Of a DNA stretch of 38,353 nt, positions 14,998 to 23,582 are shown piece after piece. The notes under the pieces are model-generated. The model saw only the letters and a program-made list of their open reading frames with translations. It had not been told where the DNA came from and did not search any database. Both the position numbers and the translations under genes were made by a program. Each line of letters begins with the position of its first letter. Positions within the stretch are counted from its first letter, which is position 1. Source of the stretch: JAAZFZ01 sp035647435 (GTDB taxonomy: Bacteria > Bacillota > Clostridia > Oscillospirales > Acutalibacteraceae); assembly GCA_035647435.1 (NCBI GenBank), contig DASRNM010000113.1, forward strand, positions 1 to 38,353. The letters are read 5' to 3'.

Positions 14998-15870
14998 TTG
15001 TTTGGCTACGTTAAAGCCTATAAACCGGAATTGAAAATTAAGGATTATGAGCTTTACAAAGGCGTTTATTGCTCTGTTTGCAAACAGCTTGGCAGAGTTT
15101 ACGGGCCCTTCGCACAGCTTACACTTAGTTATGATATAACCTTTTTTGCCGTTTTGAGAATGGCAGCTAGAGATAAAAGACCGCAATTCAAAAAGGGGCA
15201 TTGCACTTACAACCCCATGAAAAAATGCAACCTTGTAAACGCTGACAACGACATTGCGTATTCAGTTGATTGCGCTGCAATAATGCTTTACTATAAAGTT
15301 AAAGACAATATTCAAGACAGCAAACTTTTGAAAAGCTTTGGCTTTCGGCTGTTATTACCCATTGTAAGTTTAATGCATAAGAAAGCGATGAAAAGAGCAC
15401 CGTCTGCCGAGAATATCATTAAATCAGCAATTGATAAACAAAGGGATGTTGAAGACAATCTTAGCGAAAGCATTGACGAGGCTGCTCACCCTTCTGCACA
15501 AGCGTTGTCCAAGCTTATTTCAGATGGCTTTGAAGGGGACGAAAAGGTTGTTATCGAAAGAATTGGCTATTTAATCGGCAGATGGACATATATAATCGAC
15601 GCTGTTGATGATTTGGATGATGACAGAAAGAACGGCACTTACAATGCTATTGATCTGAAATATAAAGGCTTTGAAACAGATGGTTTTAAAGAGCAAATAA
15701 AGGGAATGTTAAATTTAACAGTTGATGAATGCCTAAAAGCCTTTGAACTGTTAGATTTGAAAAGATTTAAAGATATATTAAATAATATTTTATATTTAGG
15801 ACTTGAAGAAACAGAAAAAACGGTTTTTGGTGATGAGAGGTGGTGTGAGAATGAAAAAGAACCCGTATGA
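14998..15870 (+). CDS. DUF5685-family protein with two DxxxD motifs
   Basis: I recognise this 290-residue protein as a DUF5685-like clostridial family of unknown function. It has no signal peptide and is mostly helical. Four cysteines, Cys25, Cys28 (YCSVC), Cys69 and Cys77, could bind metal. Two Asp-rich sites stand out: DNIQD (103-107) and DAVDD followed by LDDD (201-209). Paired DxxxD sites on helices are the Mg-diphosphate sites of squalene/phytoene synthases, so a related fold is possible (inference; no enzyme function shown). The start is TTG 14998 with AAAGGGGTGA about eight bases upstream. It overlaps the next gene by 20 bases, so they are probably co-translated. Confidence 0.75.
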   Translation: MFGYVKAYKPELKIKDYELYKGVYCSVCKQLGRVYGPFAQLTLSYDITFFAVLRMAARDKRPQFKKGHCTYNPMKKCNLVNADNDIAYSVDCAAIMLYYKVKDNIQDSKLLKSFGFRLLLPIVSLMHKKAMKRAPSAENIIKSAIDKQRDVEDNLSESIDEAAHPSAQALSKLISDGFEGDEKVVIERIGYLIGRWTYIIDAVDDLDDDRKNGTYNAIDLKYKGFETDGFKEQIKGMLNLTVDECLKAFELLDLKRFKDILNNILYLGLEETEKTVFGDERWCENEKEPV

Positions 15871-16492
15871 GGTGCTGGGAGTTTCTGATAATTCTTCGGA
15901 CGAAGAGATAAGGCAGGCATACCGTCACCTTGCAAGAAAATATAGTAGCGACAATTTCTCGGGTGGGCCTTTATCCGATGTTTCGCACAAGAAAATGAAA
16001 GAGATTGACGAGGCCTATGATTATATCATTCTCAACAGGGGCAAAAGGTCTGGCGGTGGAGGCACAAGAATCACTAGAGAAACGAAAACGAATGAATATA
16101 GATATTCAACAGGCACATCCGAATATGCTGATATCAGAGAAAAAATCAAAACCGGAAGGTTTGATGATGCTCACACTCTTCTCGATGGCATACCAAAACA
16201 GGCCAGAAGTGCAGAGTGGTATTATTTAAAAGGAACGGTTCAATATAGGCAGGGCTGGCTTGAGGAAGCTTATAATAATTTCAGCACTGCACACAGAATG
16301 GAACCGGGCAACGAGGAATATAAAGCGGCGTTTAGCAATATTAATAATTCAAGAAGCGGTGGTTACAGAACTTCAACGGCCCAAAAAAACAGCGGTTGCA
16401 GCGGTTGTAGCGGATGTGATATCTGCACTGGTTTGATTTGTGCTGATTGCTGCTGTGAGTGCATGGGTGGAGATCTCATCACTTGTTGCTGA
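15851..16492 (+). CDS. J-domain-like protein with degenerate HPD and Cys-rich tail
   Basis: The 213-residue protein starts with a J-domain (NPYEVLGVSDNSSDEEIRQAYRHLARKY, then KEIDEAYDYI), but the essential HPD tripeptide is SSD at residues 32-34. After a Gly-rich linker, a TPR-like region follows (about 105-165: YYLKGTVQYRQGWLEEAYNNF). The last 30 residues are very rich in cysteine (CSGCSGCDIC, then DCCCEC and ITCC), resembling a metal-binding or palmitoyl-like membrane-facing tail. HPD is needed for DnaK stimulation in true J-proteins, so this one may be a scaffold only (inference). The start is ATG 15851 with GAGAGGTGG upstream; the frame is open further up but overlaps the preceding gene. 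The membrane protein gene follows after 21 bases. Confidence 0.82.
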   Translation: MKKNPYEVLGVSDNSSDEEIRQAYRHLARKYSSDNFSGGPLSDVSHKKMKEIDEAYDYIILNRGKRSGGGGTRITRETKTNEYRYSTGTSEYADIREKIKTGRFDDAHTLLDGIPKQARSAEWYYLKGTVQYRQGWLEEAYNNFSTAHRMEPGNEEYKAAFSNINNSRSGGYRTSTAQKNSGCSGCSGCDICTGLICADCCCECMGGDLITCC

Positions 16493-16513
16493 CATTTTTT
16501 TGGTGGTGTTAAA

Positions 16514-17050
16514 TTGAAGAAAAGCTCAAGGACGGCACTCGGCGGAATAATTGCGGCATTGTCATTGGCACTAATGTTTGTGGTGTCTGTTGTCCCTTTT
16601 ATGACATATGCTTTGCCTGCGGTTGCGGGAGCAATTTTGATGTTGATATCAATAGAAATCAACAGAAAGTGGGCTTTCGCTGTTTTTTTAGTAGTATCAA
16701 TTCTATCAATAATAACAGTACCAAATAAAGAGGTTGCTGTTCTTTATGCGGCATTTTTTGGCTATTACCCTATCCTAAAATCAGTTTTTGAAAGCAAGAT
16801 ACATTTCAAGTTCTTAGAATATCTGTTGAAATTTGTTGTTTTCAATTTTTCTATAATTTTGTCCTATTTTCTGATGATAAGATTTATGGGGATTTATTTA
16901 GACGAGGGTGGAGTTTTTGGTAGGTTCGTAATCCCCGGTTTTATAGCTTTGGGCAACATAGTTTTCTTTTTCTATGACATTGCTCTCACTCGAGTAATAA
17001 GCACCTATCTTTATAAGTGGAGAAAGCAATTTAAAAGAATATTTAAGTGA
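16514..17050 (+). CDS. Small integral membrane protein of unknown function
   Basis: The 178-residue protein has about five or six hydrophobic segments and a basic C-terminus (YKWRKQFKRIFK) that should lie in the cytoplasm. The N-terminal RTALGGIIAALSLALMF pattern resembles S-components of ECF vitamin transporters and YybS-like proteins, but no binding motif can be named. The start is TTG 16514 with TGGTGGTG upstream. It is the third gene of the DUF5685/J-like unit and ends just before a terminator, so a shared membrane-linked job is inferred. Confidence 0.65.
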   Translation: MKKSSRTALGGIIAALSLALMFVVSVVPFMTYALPAVAGAILMLISIEINRKWAFAVFLVVSILSIITVPNKEVAVLYAAFFGYYPILKSVFESKIHFKFLEYLLKFVVFNFSIILSYFLMIRFMGIYLDEGGVFGRFVIPGFIALGNIVFFFYDIALTRVISTYLYKWRKQFKRIFK

Positions 17051-17064
17051 TAAATAAATTAGGT

Positions 17065-17103
17065 GGTGAGAAAGAAAATCTTCTTCACCGCTTGTATTTT
17101 TTT
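17065..17103 (+). terminator. Terminator after the DUF5685/J-like/membrane unit
   Basis: GGTGAGAAAGA (17065-17075) pairs with TCTTCTTCACC (17079-17089), with one mismatch and one G-T pair. A T-run at 17097-17103 follows after a short spacer. Confidence 0.6.
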
Positions 17104-17120
17104 CCCAAATTGTGTATAAT
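17092..17120 (+). promoter_or_regulatory. Probable promoter of the glycosidase operon
   Basis: TTGTAT (17092-17097) is 17 bases from a perfect TATAAT (17115-17120). It overlaps the tail of the preceding terminator and lies about 25 bases before the first gene. Confidence 0.55.
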
Positions 17121-17144
17121 ATTTTTGTATTTTAAAGGGGTGTT

Positions 17145-18407
17145 ATGATGAATATAAAAAGTGCAAATTTTGCTGTTGTCGGTTGTAGTGAAAGAGGAGC
17201 TTCTTTAATTAAGGAGTTTGTTGGAATTTCAGGAGTCAATATAGTTGCTGTTTGTGATATTTATGAAGATAGAGCGAACAGCTGCGCCGATATTGTTGAA
17301 AAATCAACAGGCAAAAGACCTGATATATATCTTGACTATAAGAAAATGCTATCAAGAAGTGATGTTTCTGCTGTGCTATGTTGCACAACATGGATAACTC
17401 ATAGCCTTATTGCAATTGATGCTATGAAAGCAGGCAAAAATGTTGCGATAGAAGTCGGCGGTGCGGCATCTATTGAAGAATGCTGGCAAATGGTGCGCAC
17501 ATCTGAAGAAACAGGCAAGTTTTGCATGTTACTTGAAAATGTTTGTTATGGCAGAAACGAGCTTGCTCTTTTCAATATGCAAAGGCAAGGGCTTTTCGGT
17601 GAGATAGTCCATGTTCAAGGCGGTTACGAGCATGATTTAAGAAAGCAAATAGCTTGCGGGCGAGAAATTCGTCATGGAAGAATACATAACTTTATGAACA
17701 GAAACGGTGAGCTTTACCCCACGCACCAATTGGTTCCTTTAGGCAAGCTCTTAAAAATAAACAGAGGAAACAGATTTTTAAGCCTTACGTCAATGTCCTC
17801 AAAATCACCTGGTCTTAATCAATGGATACGTGACAACAAGGGTGATGATTATGATCTTGCAGGCTTTAATTTTGCACAAGGTGATGTTGTTACAACAATG
17901 ATAAAATGTGCACATGGCGAAACGGTGTTTTTGATACATGACTGCACCTTGCCAAGGCCGTATTCTAGAAACTGTCGAATTCAAGGCACTTTAGGTCTTT
18001 GGATGGAGGACGGCAACCTTATATATCTGGAAAACGACCACGAGGTTGAGCATAGATGGGATTCGTTTGAGCCTGTCAGAGACAAATACGAGCACCCCTT
18101 GTGGAAAGAATATAAGGACAGCGGGGTTGAATCGGGGCACGATGGTGTTGATTACCTTACCCTTTCGGCGTTTGCAGAAGCTGCTATAAACGAAGTTACA
18201 CCCCCCATAGACGTATACGATACAGCAGTTTACATGTCTATTACCTGTCTTTCGGAGCAATCGGTTGCAATGGGCAGCATGCCTGTCCCCGTGCCCGATT
18301 TCACAAATGGAAGGTGGATTGACCGTGAACCTTTCAGAAGGGGGAAGTATTGCCTTGAAGAGGTCTGCGAAGAATTTTTTGATTTAGATAAAACGGAGGA
18401 AAATTAA
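17145..18407 (+). CDS. GH109-like Gfo/Idh/MocA-family NAD-dependent glycosidase/oxidoreductase
   Basis: The 420-residue protein has an N-terminal Rossmann fold (AVVGCSERGASLI, then AVCDIY) and a C-terminal Gfo/Idh/MocA domain. The segments LLENVCYGRNELALFNM, RQGLFGEIVHVQGGYEHDLR, NGELYPTH (YPTH 191-194), HDCTLPRPYS and DFTNGRW are characteristic of glycoside hydrolase family 109, whose known members are alpha-N-acetylgalactosaminidases working by NAD-assisted oxidation and elimination. Unlike secreted GH109 enzymes it has no Tat or Sec signal, so it is cytoplasmic. The start is ATG 17145 or 17148; the second has better spacing to AAAGGGG. It overlaps the kinase gene by one base. GalNAc specificity is inferred from the family. 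Confidence 0.85.
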   Translation: MMNIKSANFAVVGCSERGASLIKEFVGISGVNIVAVCDIYEDRANSCADIVEKSTGKRPDIYLDYKKMLSRSDVSAVLCCTTWITHSLIAIDAMKAGKNVAIEVGGAASIEECWQMVRTSEETGKFCMLLENVCYGRNELALFNMQRQGLFGEIVHVQGGYEHDLRKQIACGREIRHGRIHNFMNRNGELYPTHQLVPLGKLLKINRGNRFLSLTSMSSKSPGLNQWIRDNKGDDYDLAGFNFAQGDVVTTMIKCAHGETVFLIHDCTLPRPYSRNCRIQGTLGLWMEDGNLIYLENDHEVEHRWDSFEPVRDKYEHPLWKEYKDSGVESGHDGVDYLTLSAFAEAAINEVTPPIDVYDTAVYMSITCLSEQSVAMGSMPVPVPDFTNGRWIDREPFRRGKYCLEEVCEEFFDLDKTEEN

Positions 18408-19345
18408 TGGGTTACTACATAGGTGTTGACGGAGGCGGAACAAAAACCGCATATGCACTTTTTGACGATAAAAAGAATATTATTGCCACATTTAAAGGCC
18501 CTGGCAGTAATCATGAAAACATGGAGGATTCGTTCAACCAAGCAGCTGCAATAATATGGGAAGGTGTTAATGGTCTGCTAAAAGCTTGCAAGATGTCATT
18601 AGATGACGTTGAATTCACTCTTATGGGGCTCGCGGGCATTGACCATCCTTTTCAAGAAACTGAGATGCGAAAAAGACTAGAAGTTTACGGTTTAAAAAAC
18701 TTTGCAATTTATAATGACGGCTTTATCGTTGTTATGGCTGGGTCTGTGAGCGGTGCGGCAATCGGTTACAATTGCGGTACGGGCACATGCTGCAATGCTA
18801 TTGACAGCACGGGTAAAATGCTTCAGCTTGCTGGCCTTAGCGAGCTTTCGGGCGACGTCGGCAATGGCCATTGGATTGCACAAAATGCATATAAGCTCAT
18901 TTATGATGACGTTTATCTCGACATTGAAAAAACTGCATTGACAAAAAAGTTCTATGATGAGTATTCAATAGAAAACCGTCAACAGTTTCTTTCAAAGGTT
19001 TCAGAGTTTGAGGGTGAAAATGCCAACAGTATTATTATGCGGTTGATTGATTTCTTTTTTGAGGCCGCATATGAGGGCGATAGGCCGGCTCTAAGTTTAA
19101 TTGACGTTATGGCAACGAGAGGTGCTCAATTGATTTCTGCACACGCAAATCAGTTGACATTCGATGGCGAAGAAATTGAGGTTGTTCTTTCGGGTTCAAT
19201 ACACACAAAACTCCCGTCTGATATTTATATAGACCTTATGAAACAAAAGCTTCAAAAGACATCAAATAAAAAATTCCAAATGATTAAGCTTGAAAACCCC
19301 CCAGTGACTGGCTGTATTAACTGGATTTTTAAGCAGTACAGATAA
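18407..19345 (+). CDS. BadF/BadG-family N-acetylhexosamine kinase
   Basis: The 312-residue protein is an ASKHA-fold kinase of the BadF/BadG/BcrA/BcrD ATPase family. The phosphate-1 loop GVDGGGTKT is at residues 6-14, followed by LMGLAGIDH, a second phosphate loop GYNCGTGTC, GLSELSGDVGNG, and the C-terminal VVLSGSIHTK adenosine motif. In sugar-utilisation operons this family phosphorylates N-acetylglucosamine or related amino sugars. The start ATG shares its A with the previous stop (TAATG), a strong sign of coupling. Position between two glycosidase genes suggests it phosphorylates the sugar they release; the exact sugar is inferred. Confidence 0.85.
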   Translation: MGYYIGVDGGGTKTAYALFDDKKNIIATFKGPGSNHENMEDSFNQAAAIIWEGVNGLLKACKMSLDDVEFTLMGLAGIDHPFQETEMRKRLEVYGLKNFAIYNDGFIVVMAGSVSGAAIGYNCGTGTCCNAIDSTGKMLQLAGLSELSGDVGNGHWIAQNAYKLIYDDVYLDIEKTALTKKFYDEYSIENRQQFLSKVSEFEGENANSIIMRLIDFFFEAAYEGDRPALSLIDVMATRGAQLISAHANQLTFDGEEIEVVLSGSIHTKLPSDIYIDLMKQKLQKTSNKKFQMIKLENPPVTGCINWIFKQYR

Positions 19346-19359
19346 AGGAGATAATGATA

Positions 19360-20643
19360 ATGAAAGAGATTACAGTAGCGGTTATTGGTTCGGGTAGTAC
19401 ATATTGCCCCGAGCTTGTCGATGGCTTTATTAAAGCAAGAGATTCTCTCAAGCTTAAAAAGATTTCTTTTATGGATATTGACGAGCGAAAAAGAAACATT
19501 GTCGGTAGCCTTTGCATCAGAATGCTTGAAAACGCAGGTATAGATTGCGAGATTTTATTGACAGATAATCTTGACGAAGCACTTGTCGGTGCCGATTTTG
19601 TTGTTACGCAGATTCGTGTTGGCAAACTCCCTGCGCGCCACCTAGACGAGACAATACCAATTAAGTATGATTTGATTGGTCAAGAAACAACAGGTATCGG
19701 CGGATTTTTCAAGGGGTTGAGAACTATACCTGTTATTGAAAACATATGTAACAGAATTGAAGCAATTTGCCCTGATGCATGGCTAATAAACTTTACAAAC
19801 CCGTCGGGAATTATAAGTGAATTTATTTTGAACAATACAAATGTCAAAAATATCGGTCTTTGCAATGTTCCGATTAATATGATTGATGATACGAAAGAAA
19901 TCAGTGGTGAAGACAGCGACATAACTTATGTCGGTCTTAACCACTTGAGTTGGATAACCTCTGTTAAAAAAGACGGCAAGGAATTGTTGCCCGAGATGAT
20001 AAAAACAGGCTTTTCACCTAAAGTTATGGAAAACATCAAGGACGACGGGTTTACACTTGAGTGCCTGTCTACAATTCAGGCAGTACCGTCATCCTATCTT
20101 CAATATTTTTACGGGAGAGCTGCAAAGCTTGAACATTTAAAGTCTGACGAAAAGAGCAGAGCACAGGTATGTATGGACATTGAAGAACAACTGCTTGAGA
20201 TTTATTCAAATGATGAGATTGTAGTAAAGCCTGCGTTGCTTGACAAAAGGGGTGGGCATAAATATTCGCTTGCCGCTGTTTCGCTTATTGATTCAATTGC
20301 AAACGACAAACGCGATGTTCAAATTGTCAACATTAAAAATGGCAAAACACTTCCATTCCTTGAGGAGGATGACATTGTCGAGATTGCGGCAGTTATCGGC
20401 AAGGACGGAGCAACACCCGTCAAGGTTGATGAGATTAAAAGTGACCACATTATAGGTCTTATGAGAGTCGTTAAGAAATACGAGAAATATGCCGTAGTAG
20501 CTGGAGTTACAGGTTCTCAAGAGGCTGCACTTAATGCACTTCTTATTCACCCACTCGTAGGCGATTGGGATAAGGCATTGAACTGTTTTAATGAAATGAA
20601 AGAGGCACATAAACAGTATCTACCACAGTTTTTTAAAAACTAA
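19360..20643 (+). CDS. GH4 family 6-phospho-glycosidase (NAD and Mn dependent)
   Basis: The 427-residue protein belongs to glycoside hydrolase family 4, which cleaves (phospho)glycosides by NAD-dependent oxidation at C3 with a divalent metal. Visible are the Rossmann loop IGSGSTYCPELVDGF (9-23), ETTGIGGFFKGLRTIP (109-124), INFTNPSG (143-150), and the metal ligands Cys168 in GLCNVP and His195 in GLNHLSW. The sequence type is closest to 6-phospho-beta-glucosidases (LicH/BglT-like). No PTS or other sugar transporter is in the window. I start at ATG 19360, nine bases after AAGGAG; ATG 19354 is only three bases away. The gene ends the operon. Confidence 0.92.
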   Translation: MKEITVAVIGSGSTYCPELVDGFIKARDSLKLKKISFMDIDERKRNIVGSLCIRMLENAGIDCEILLTDNLDEALVGADFVVTQIRVGKLPARHLDETIPIKYDLIGQETTGIGGFFKGLRTIPVIENICNRIEAICPDAWLINFTNPSGIISEFILNNTNVKNIGLCNVPINMIDDTKEISGEDSDITYVGLNHLSWITSVKKDGKELLPEMIKTGFSPKVMENIKDDGFTLECLSTIQAVPSSYLQYFYGRAAKLEHLKSDEKSRAQVCMDIEEQLLEIYSNDEIVVKPALLDKRGGHKYSLAAVSLIDSIANDKRDVQIVNIKNGKTLPFLEEDDIVEIAAVIGKDGATPVKVDEIKSDHIIGLMRVVKKYEKYAVVAGVTGSQEAALNALLIHPLVGDWDKALNCFNEMKEAHKQYLPQFFKN

Positions 20644-20658
20644 TATAATTTGAAAATG

Positions 20659-20686
20659 ACCGGTATCATTTTTATGATACCGGTTT
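20659..20686 (+). terminator. Hairpin terminator after the glycosidase operon
   Basis: ACCGGTATCAT (20659-20669) and ATGATACCGGT (20674-20684) form a perfect 11-bp stem with a TTTT loop. The trailing T-run is short (three T), so termination may be partial. Confidence 0.7.
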
Positions 20687-20772
20687 AAAATTTACAAATC
20701 TTTGAGTCGATTATTTTTAATAAAAAAGGTGATTTTCTTTTACAATATGCTTCAAAATAAGAATTACATTCG

Positions 20773-20801
20773 TTGACTTTATTTATATGATATGATATCC
20801 T
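20773..20801 (+). promoter_or_regulatory. Candidate promoter of the alaS run
   Basis: TTGACT (20773-20778) is 17 bases from TATCCT (20796-20801). It sits in the 228-base AT-rich gap before alaS. I see no T-box or other leader motif in that gap. Confidence 0.45.
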
Positions 20802-20913
20802 ATAGTGCAATGTATTATGAGCTGATTATGATAAAAAAGGGACAAAAAACAATTATTTATCCTTTTGATTTGTATCAAAACAGTTAACGTAAAAATAGGG
20901 GAGTTACATTTAA

Positions 20914-23559
20914 ATGGAATGGACAAGTCTTAACAATTTAAGAGAGAAATTTTTAGAATTCTTTGAGGGTAAGGACCATCTGCGTTTGCCGAGTTTCCCG
21001 CTTGTGCCGCAGGGCGATAAGAGTCTCTTATTAATCAATGCGGGAATGGCACCGATGAAAAAATATTTCACAGGCGAACTAATGCCGCCACATACAAGGG
21101 TTACAACATGCCAAAAGTGTATCAGAACACCCGACATTGAGCGTGTGGGTAAAACATCAAGACATGGCACATATTTTGAAATGCTTGGCAACTTTTCTTT
21201 TGGTGATTATTTTAAAAGAGAAGCTATAACTTGGGCATGGGAGTTTTGTATTGAGTTAATTGGATTACCTGCTGAGAATCTCTATATCAGTGTTTATAAA
21301 GAAGACGATGAAGCTTACGATATTTGGACAAAAGAGATTGGTGTTTCGCCCGAGCATATGCTAAGGCTCGGGAAAGAGGACAATTTCTGGGAGCTTGGAG
21401 TCGGCCCGTGTGGTCCGTGCTCTGAAATTCACTATGACCGTGGCGAAAAATACGGTTGCGGCTCACCTGATTGTAAGGTCGGTTGTGATTGCGACCGTTT
21501 TGTGGAGTTTTGGAATCTTGTCTTTACACAGTTTGATAACGATGGCAACAACAATTATTCAAGCCTTAAAAAACGAAACATTGACACAGGCATGGGGCTT
21601 GAAAGGCTTGCATGTATAGTTCAGGGTGTCGATAATCTTTTTGAGGTTGACACTGTTCGAAACATTATGAAGCATGTTCAGAAAATTGCAGGGGTTGAGT
21701 ACCATAAAGCTGAAAAGAATGATGTTTCATTGCGGGTAATAACCGACCATATTAGAAGCACAACTTTTATGATTAGCGACGGTGTTATGCCCTCAAATGA
21801 AGGCAGGGGCTATGTTCTTCGTCGTTTGCTCAGGCGTGCGGCAAGACACGGCAGGCTTTTGGGCATTGAACAACCATTCCTTGCAGAGGTTTGTGAAACG
21901 GTAATAAAAGAAAACAAATGCGCTTACCCGAACCTTGTTGAAAAGCATGACTTTATAGTAAGCGTTATAAGCAACGAAGAAGAAAACTTTAATAGAACAA
22001 TCGACTCTGGGCTTAATATGCTCAACGGTATGCTTGATAAGACGAAAGAGACAGGCTCTGATATGTTAAGCGGTGAGGACGCATTTAAGCTTTCGGACAC
22101 ATTTGGTTTTCCAATTGATTTGACGAAAGAAATACTCGAAGAGAAAAACATGAGTGTTGATGAAAAAGAGTTCGAAAGATTAGCATTTGAACAACGTGAG
22201 CGATCAAGAAAATCCAGAAAAGACGCTGGGGCAGACGGCTGGAAAAACAAAGGAATATCCACCGAAGGGCTCAAAGAAACCAACTTTATTGGCTATAAAC
22301 ATTTCGACGCAAAGGGTGAAATTGCAGCAATTTTTGTTAATGGAGAAAAACAAAATTTTCTTGAGAGTAACACATCTGCATCAATTGTGATTGATAGTAC
22401 ATCCTTTTATGCCGAAAGTGGCGGTCAGGTTGGGGATATCGGAGTTATCGAGGGTGACGATTTTGTTTTTGAGGTCAATGCGACTGATAAAACGAATGAC
22501 GATGTTTTTCTGCATCATGGCTCTGTTATAAAAGGTGAGGGATTAAAGCTTGGCGACAATGTCATCTCAAAAGTTGATAAAGCTGCTCGTGAGGCAACTC
22601 AAAGAAATCATACTGCAGCACATCTTCTTCAGTCTGCATTGAGGGAAGTGCTCGGCACCCATGTTGAACAGGCAGGTCAGCTTGTGAATCCAAAAGAAGT
22701 TCGCTTTGACTTCACACATTTTACAGCAATGACCAGTGAAGAAATTAAAAAGGTCGAAAGCCTTGTGAACGAAGCGATATTGAGTGCACTTGAAGTGTCG
22801 ATGAATGAAATGTCGATTGAAGAAGCGAAAAAAGTCGGCGCAATGGCTTTATTCGGTGAAAAATACGCAGATGTTGTACGAGTTGTCAGGGCGGGCGATT
22901 TTTCCACAGAGTTGTGTGGTGGCACACATGTTGATAATACAGGTAAATTAGGGTTGTTTAAAATTATTTCAGAATATTCAGTCGCAGCAGGTGTTAGAAG
23001 AATCGAGGGCGTAACTGGATTTGGGGTTCTTGATTTTATTAGCTCGAATGCAAACCTTATACAAAAAGCGGCACAGGCTATGAAGCTTGGCAATGTCACG
23101 GAGCTTTCACACAGAGCATCAACTCTTGTTTGCGAACTAAAAGCAAAGGAAAAAGAGATCGAGAGCCTTAATGCCGAACTTTCCGCAATAAAAGCTGAGG
23201 CAATGATGAAAGACGCTGTTGAGTTTGGTGGTATAAAGCTTTTAACCTCTATTGTAAACGGTTCATCGGCTAATGAAATGCGTTCAATGACTGACAAAGC
23301 GAAAGAAAGTGCCAACAATATTGTTGCCGTCATCGGCGGTGTAAACGATAAAGGCACTGTTAGCTTTTCTGTTGCCTGTGCTAGTGAAGCCGTAAAACTC
23401 GGTGTGCATGCTGGTAAGCTTGTTAAGGCTATCGCTCAAATAGCAGGTGGCTCGGGTGGAGGAAGGCCTGACAGCGCAATGGCAGGCGCAAAGGATACAC
23501 ACAAGGTCAAGGAGGCTATCGCTTCAGCTCAGGGCATTGTTTCTGAATTGATAAAATAA
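20914..23559 (+). CDS. alaS: Alanyl-tRNA synthetase
   Basis: AlaS charges tRNA-Ala. The 881-residue protein is full length: the class II catalytic core (LREKFLEFFEGKDHLRLPS, TCQKCIRTPDIERVGKTSRH, and FTQF with GMGLERL), a tRNA-recognition helical region, the editing domain with zinc motif HTAAH and CGGTHV, and a C-Ala DHH-like domain ending GGSGGGRPDSAMAGA. An insert with CGSPDCKVGCDCDR lies in the catalytic domain, as in many AlaS. The start is ATG 20914 after GGGGAG. It begins a long co-directional run, and the HIT gene follows after 23 bases. Confidence 0.98.
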   Translation: MEWTSLNNLREKFLEFFEGKDHLRLPSFPLVPQGDKSLLLINAGMAPMKKYFTGELMPPHTRVTTCQKCIRTPDIERVGKTSRHGTYFEMLGNFSFGDYFKREAITWAWEFCIELIGLPAENLYISVYKEDDEAYDIWTKEIGVSPEHMLRLGKEDNFWELGVGPCGPCSEIHYDRGEKYGCGSPDCKVGCDCDRFVEFWNLVFTQFDNDGNNNYSSLKKRNIDTGMGLERLACIVQGVDNLFEVDTVRNIMKHVQKIAGVEYHKAEKNDVSLRVITDHIRSTTFMISDGVMPSNEGRGYVLRRLLRRAARHGRLLGIEQPFLAEVCETVIKENKCAYPNLVEKHDFIVSVISNEEENFNRTIDSGLNMLNGMLDKTKETGSDMLSGEDAFKLSDTFGFPIDLTKEILEEKNMSVDEKEFERLAFEQRERSRKSRKDAGADGWKNKGISTEGLKETNFIGYKHFDAKGEIAAIFVNGEKQNFLESNTSASIVIDSTSFYAESGGQVGDIGVIEGDDFVFEVNATDKTNDDVFLHHGSVIKGEGLKLGDNVISKVDKAAREATQRNHTAAHLLQSALREVLGTHVEQAGQLVNPKEVRFDFTHFTAMTSEEIKKVESLVNEAILSALEVSMNEMSIEEAKKVGAMALFGEKYADVVRVVRAGDFSTELCGGTHVDNTGKLGLFKIISEYSVAAGVRRIEGVTGFGVLDFISSNANLIQKAAQAMKLGNVTELSHRASTLVCELKAKEKEIESLNAELSAIKAEAMMKDAVEFGGIKLLTSIVNGSSANEMRSMTDKAKESANNIVAVIGGVNDKGTVSFSVACASEAVKLGVHAGKLVKAIAQIAGGSGGGRPDSAMAGAKDTHKVKEAIASAQGIVSELIK

Positions 23560-23582
23560 AGTTGGAATGGAGATGTTGAACA

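Noticed and set aside
20828..20887. Nineteen-codon frame in the gap before alaS as a leader peptide
   Set aside because: No ribosome site, no run of alanine codons and no attenuator hairpin.
20687..20913. T-box leader for alaS
   Set aside because: The invariant T-box GGTGG...ACCGCG-like motif is absent and no terminator/antiterminator pair can be drawn.
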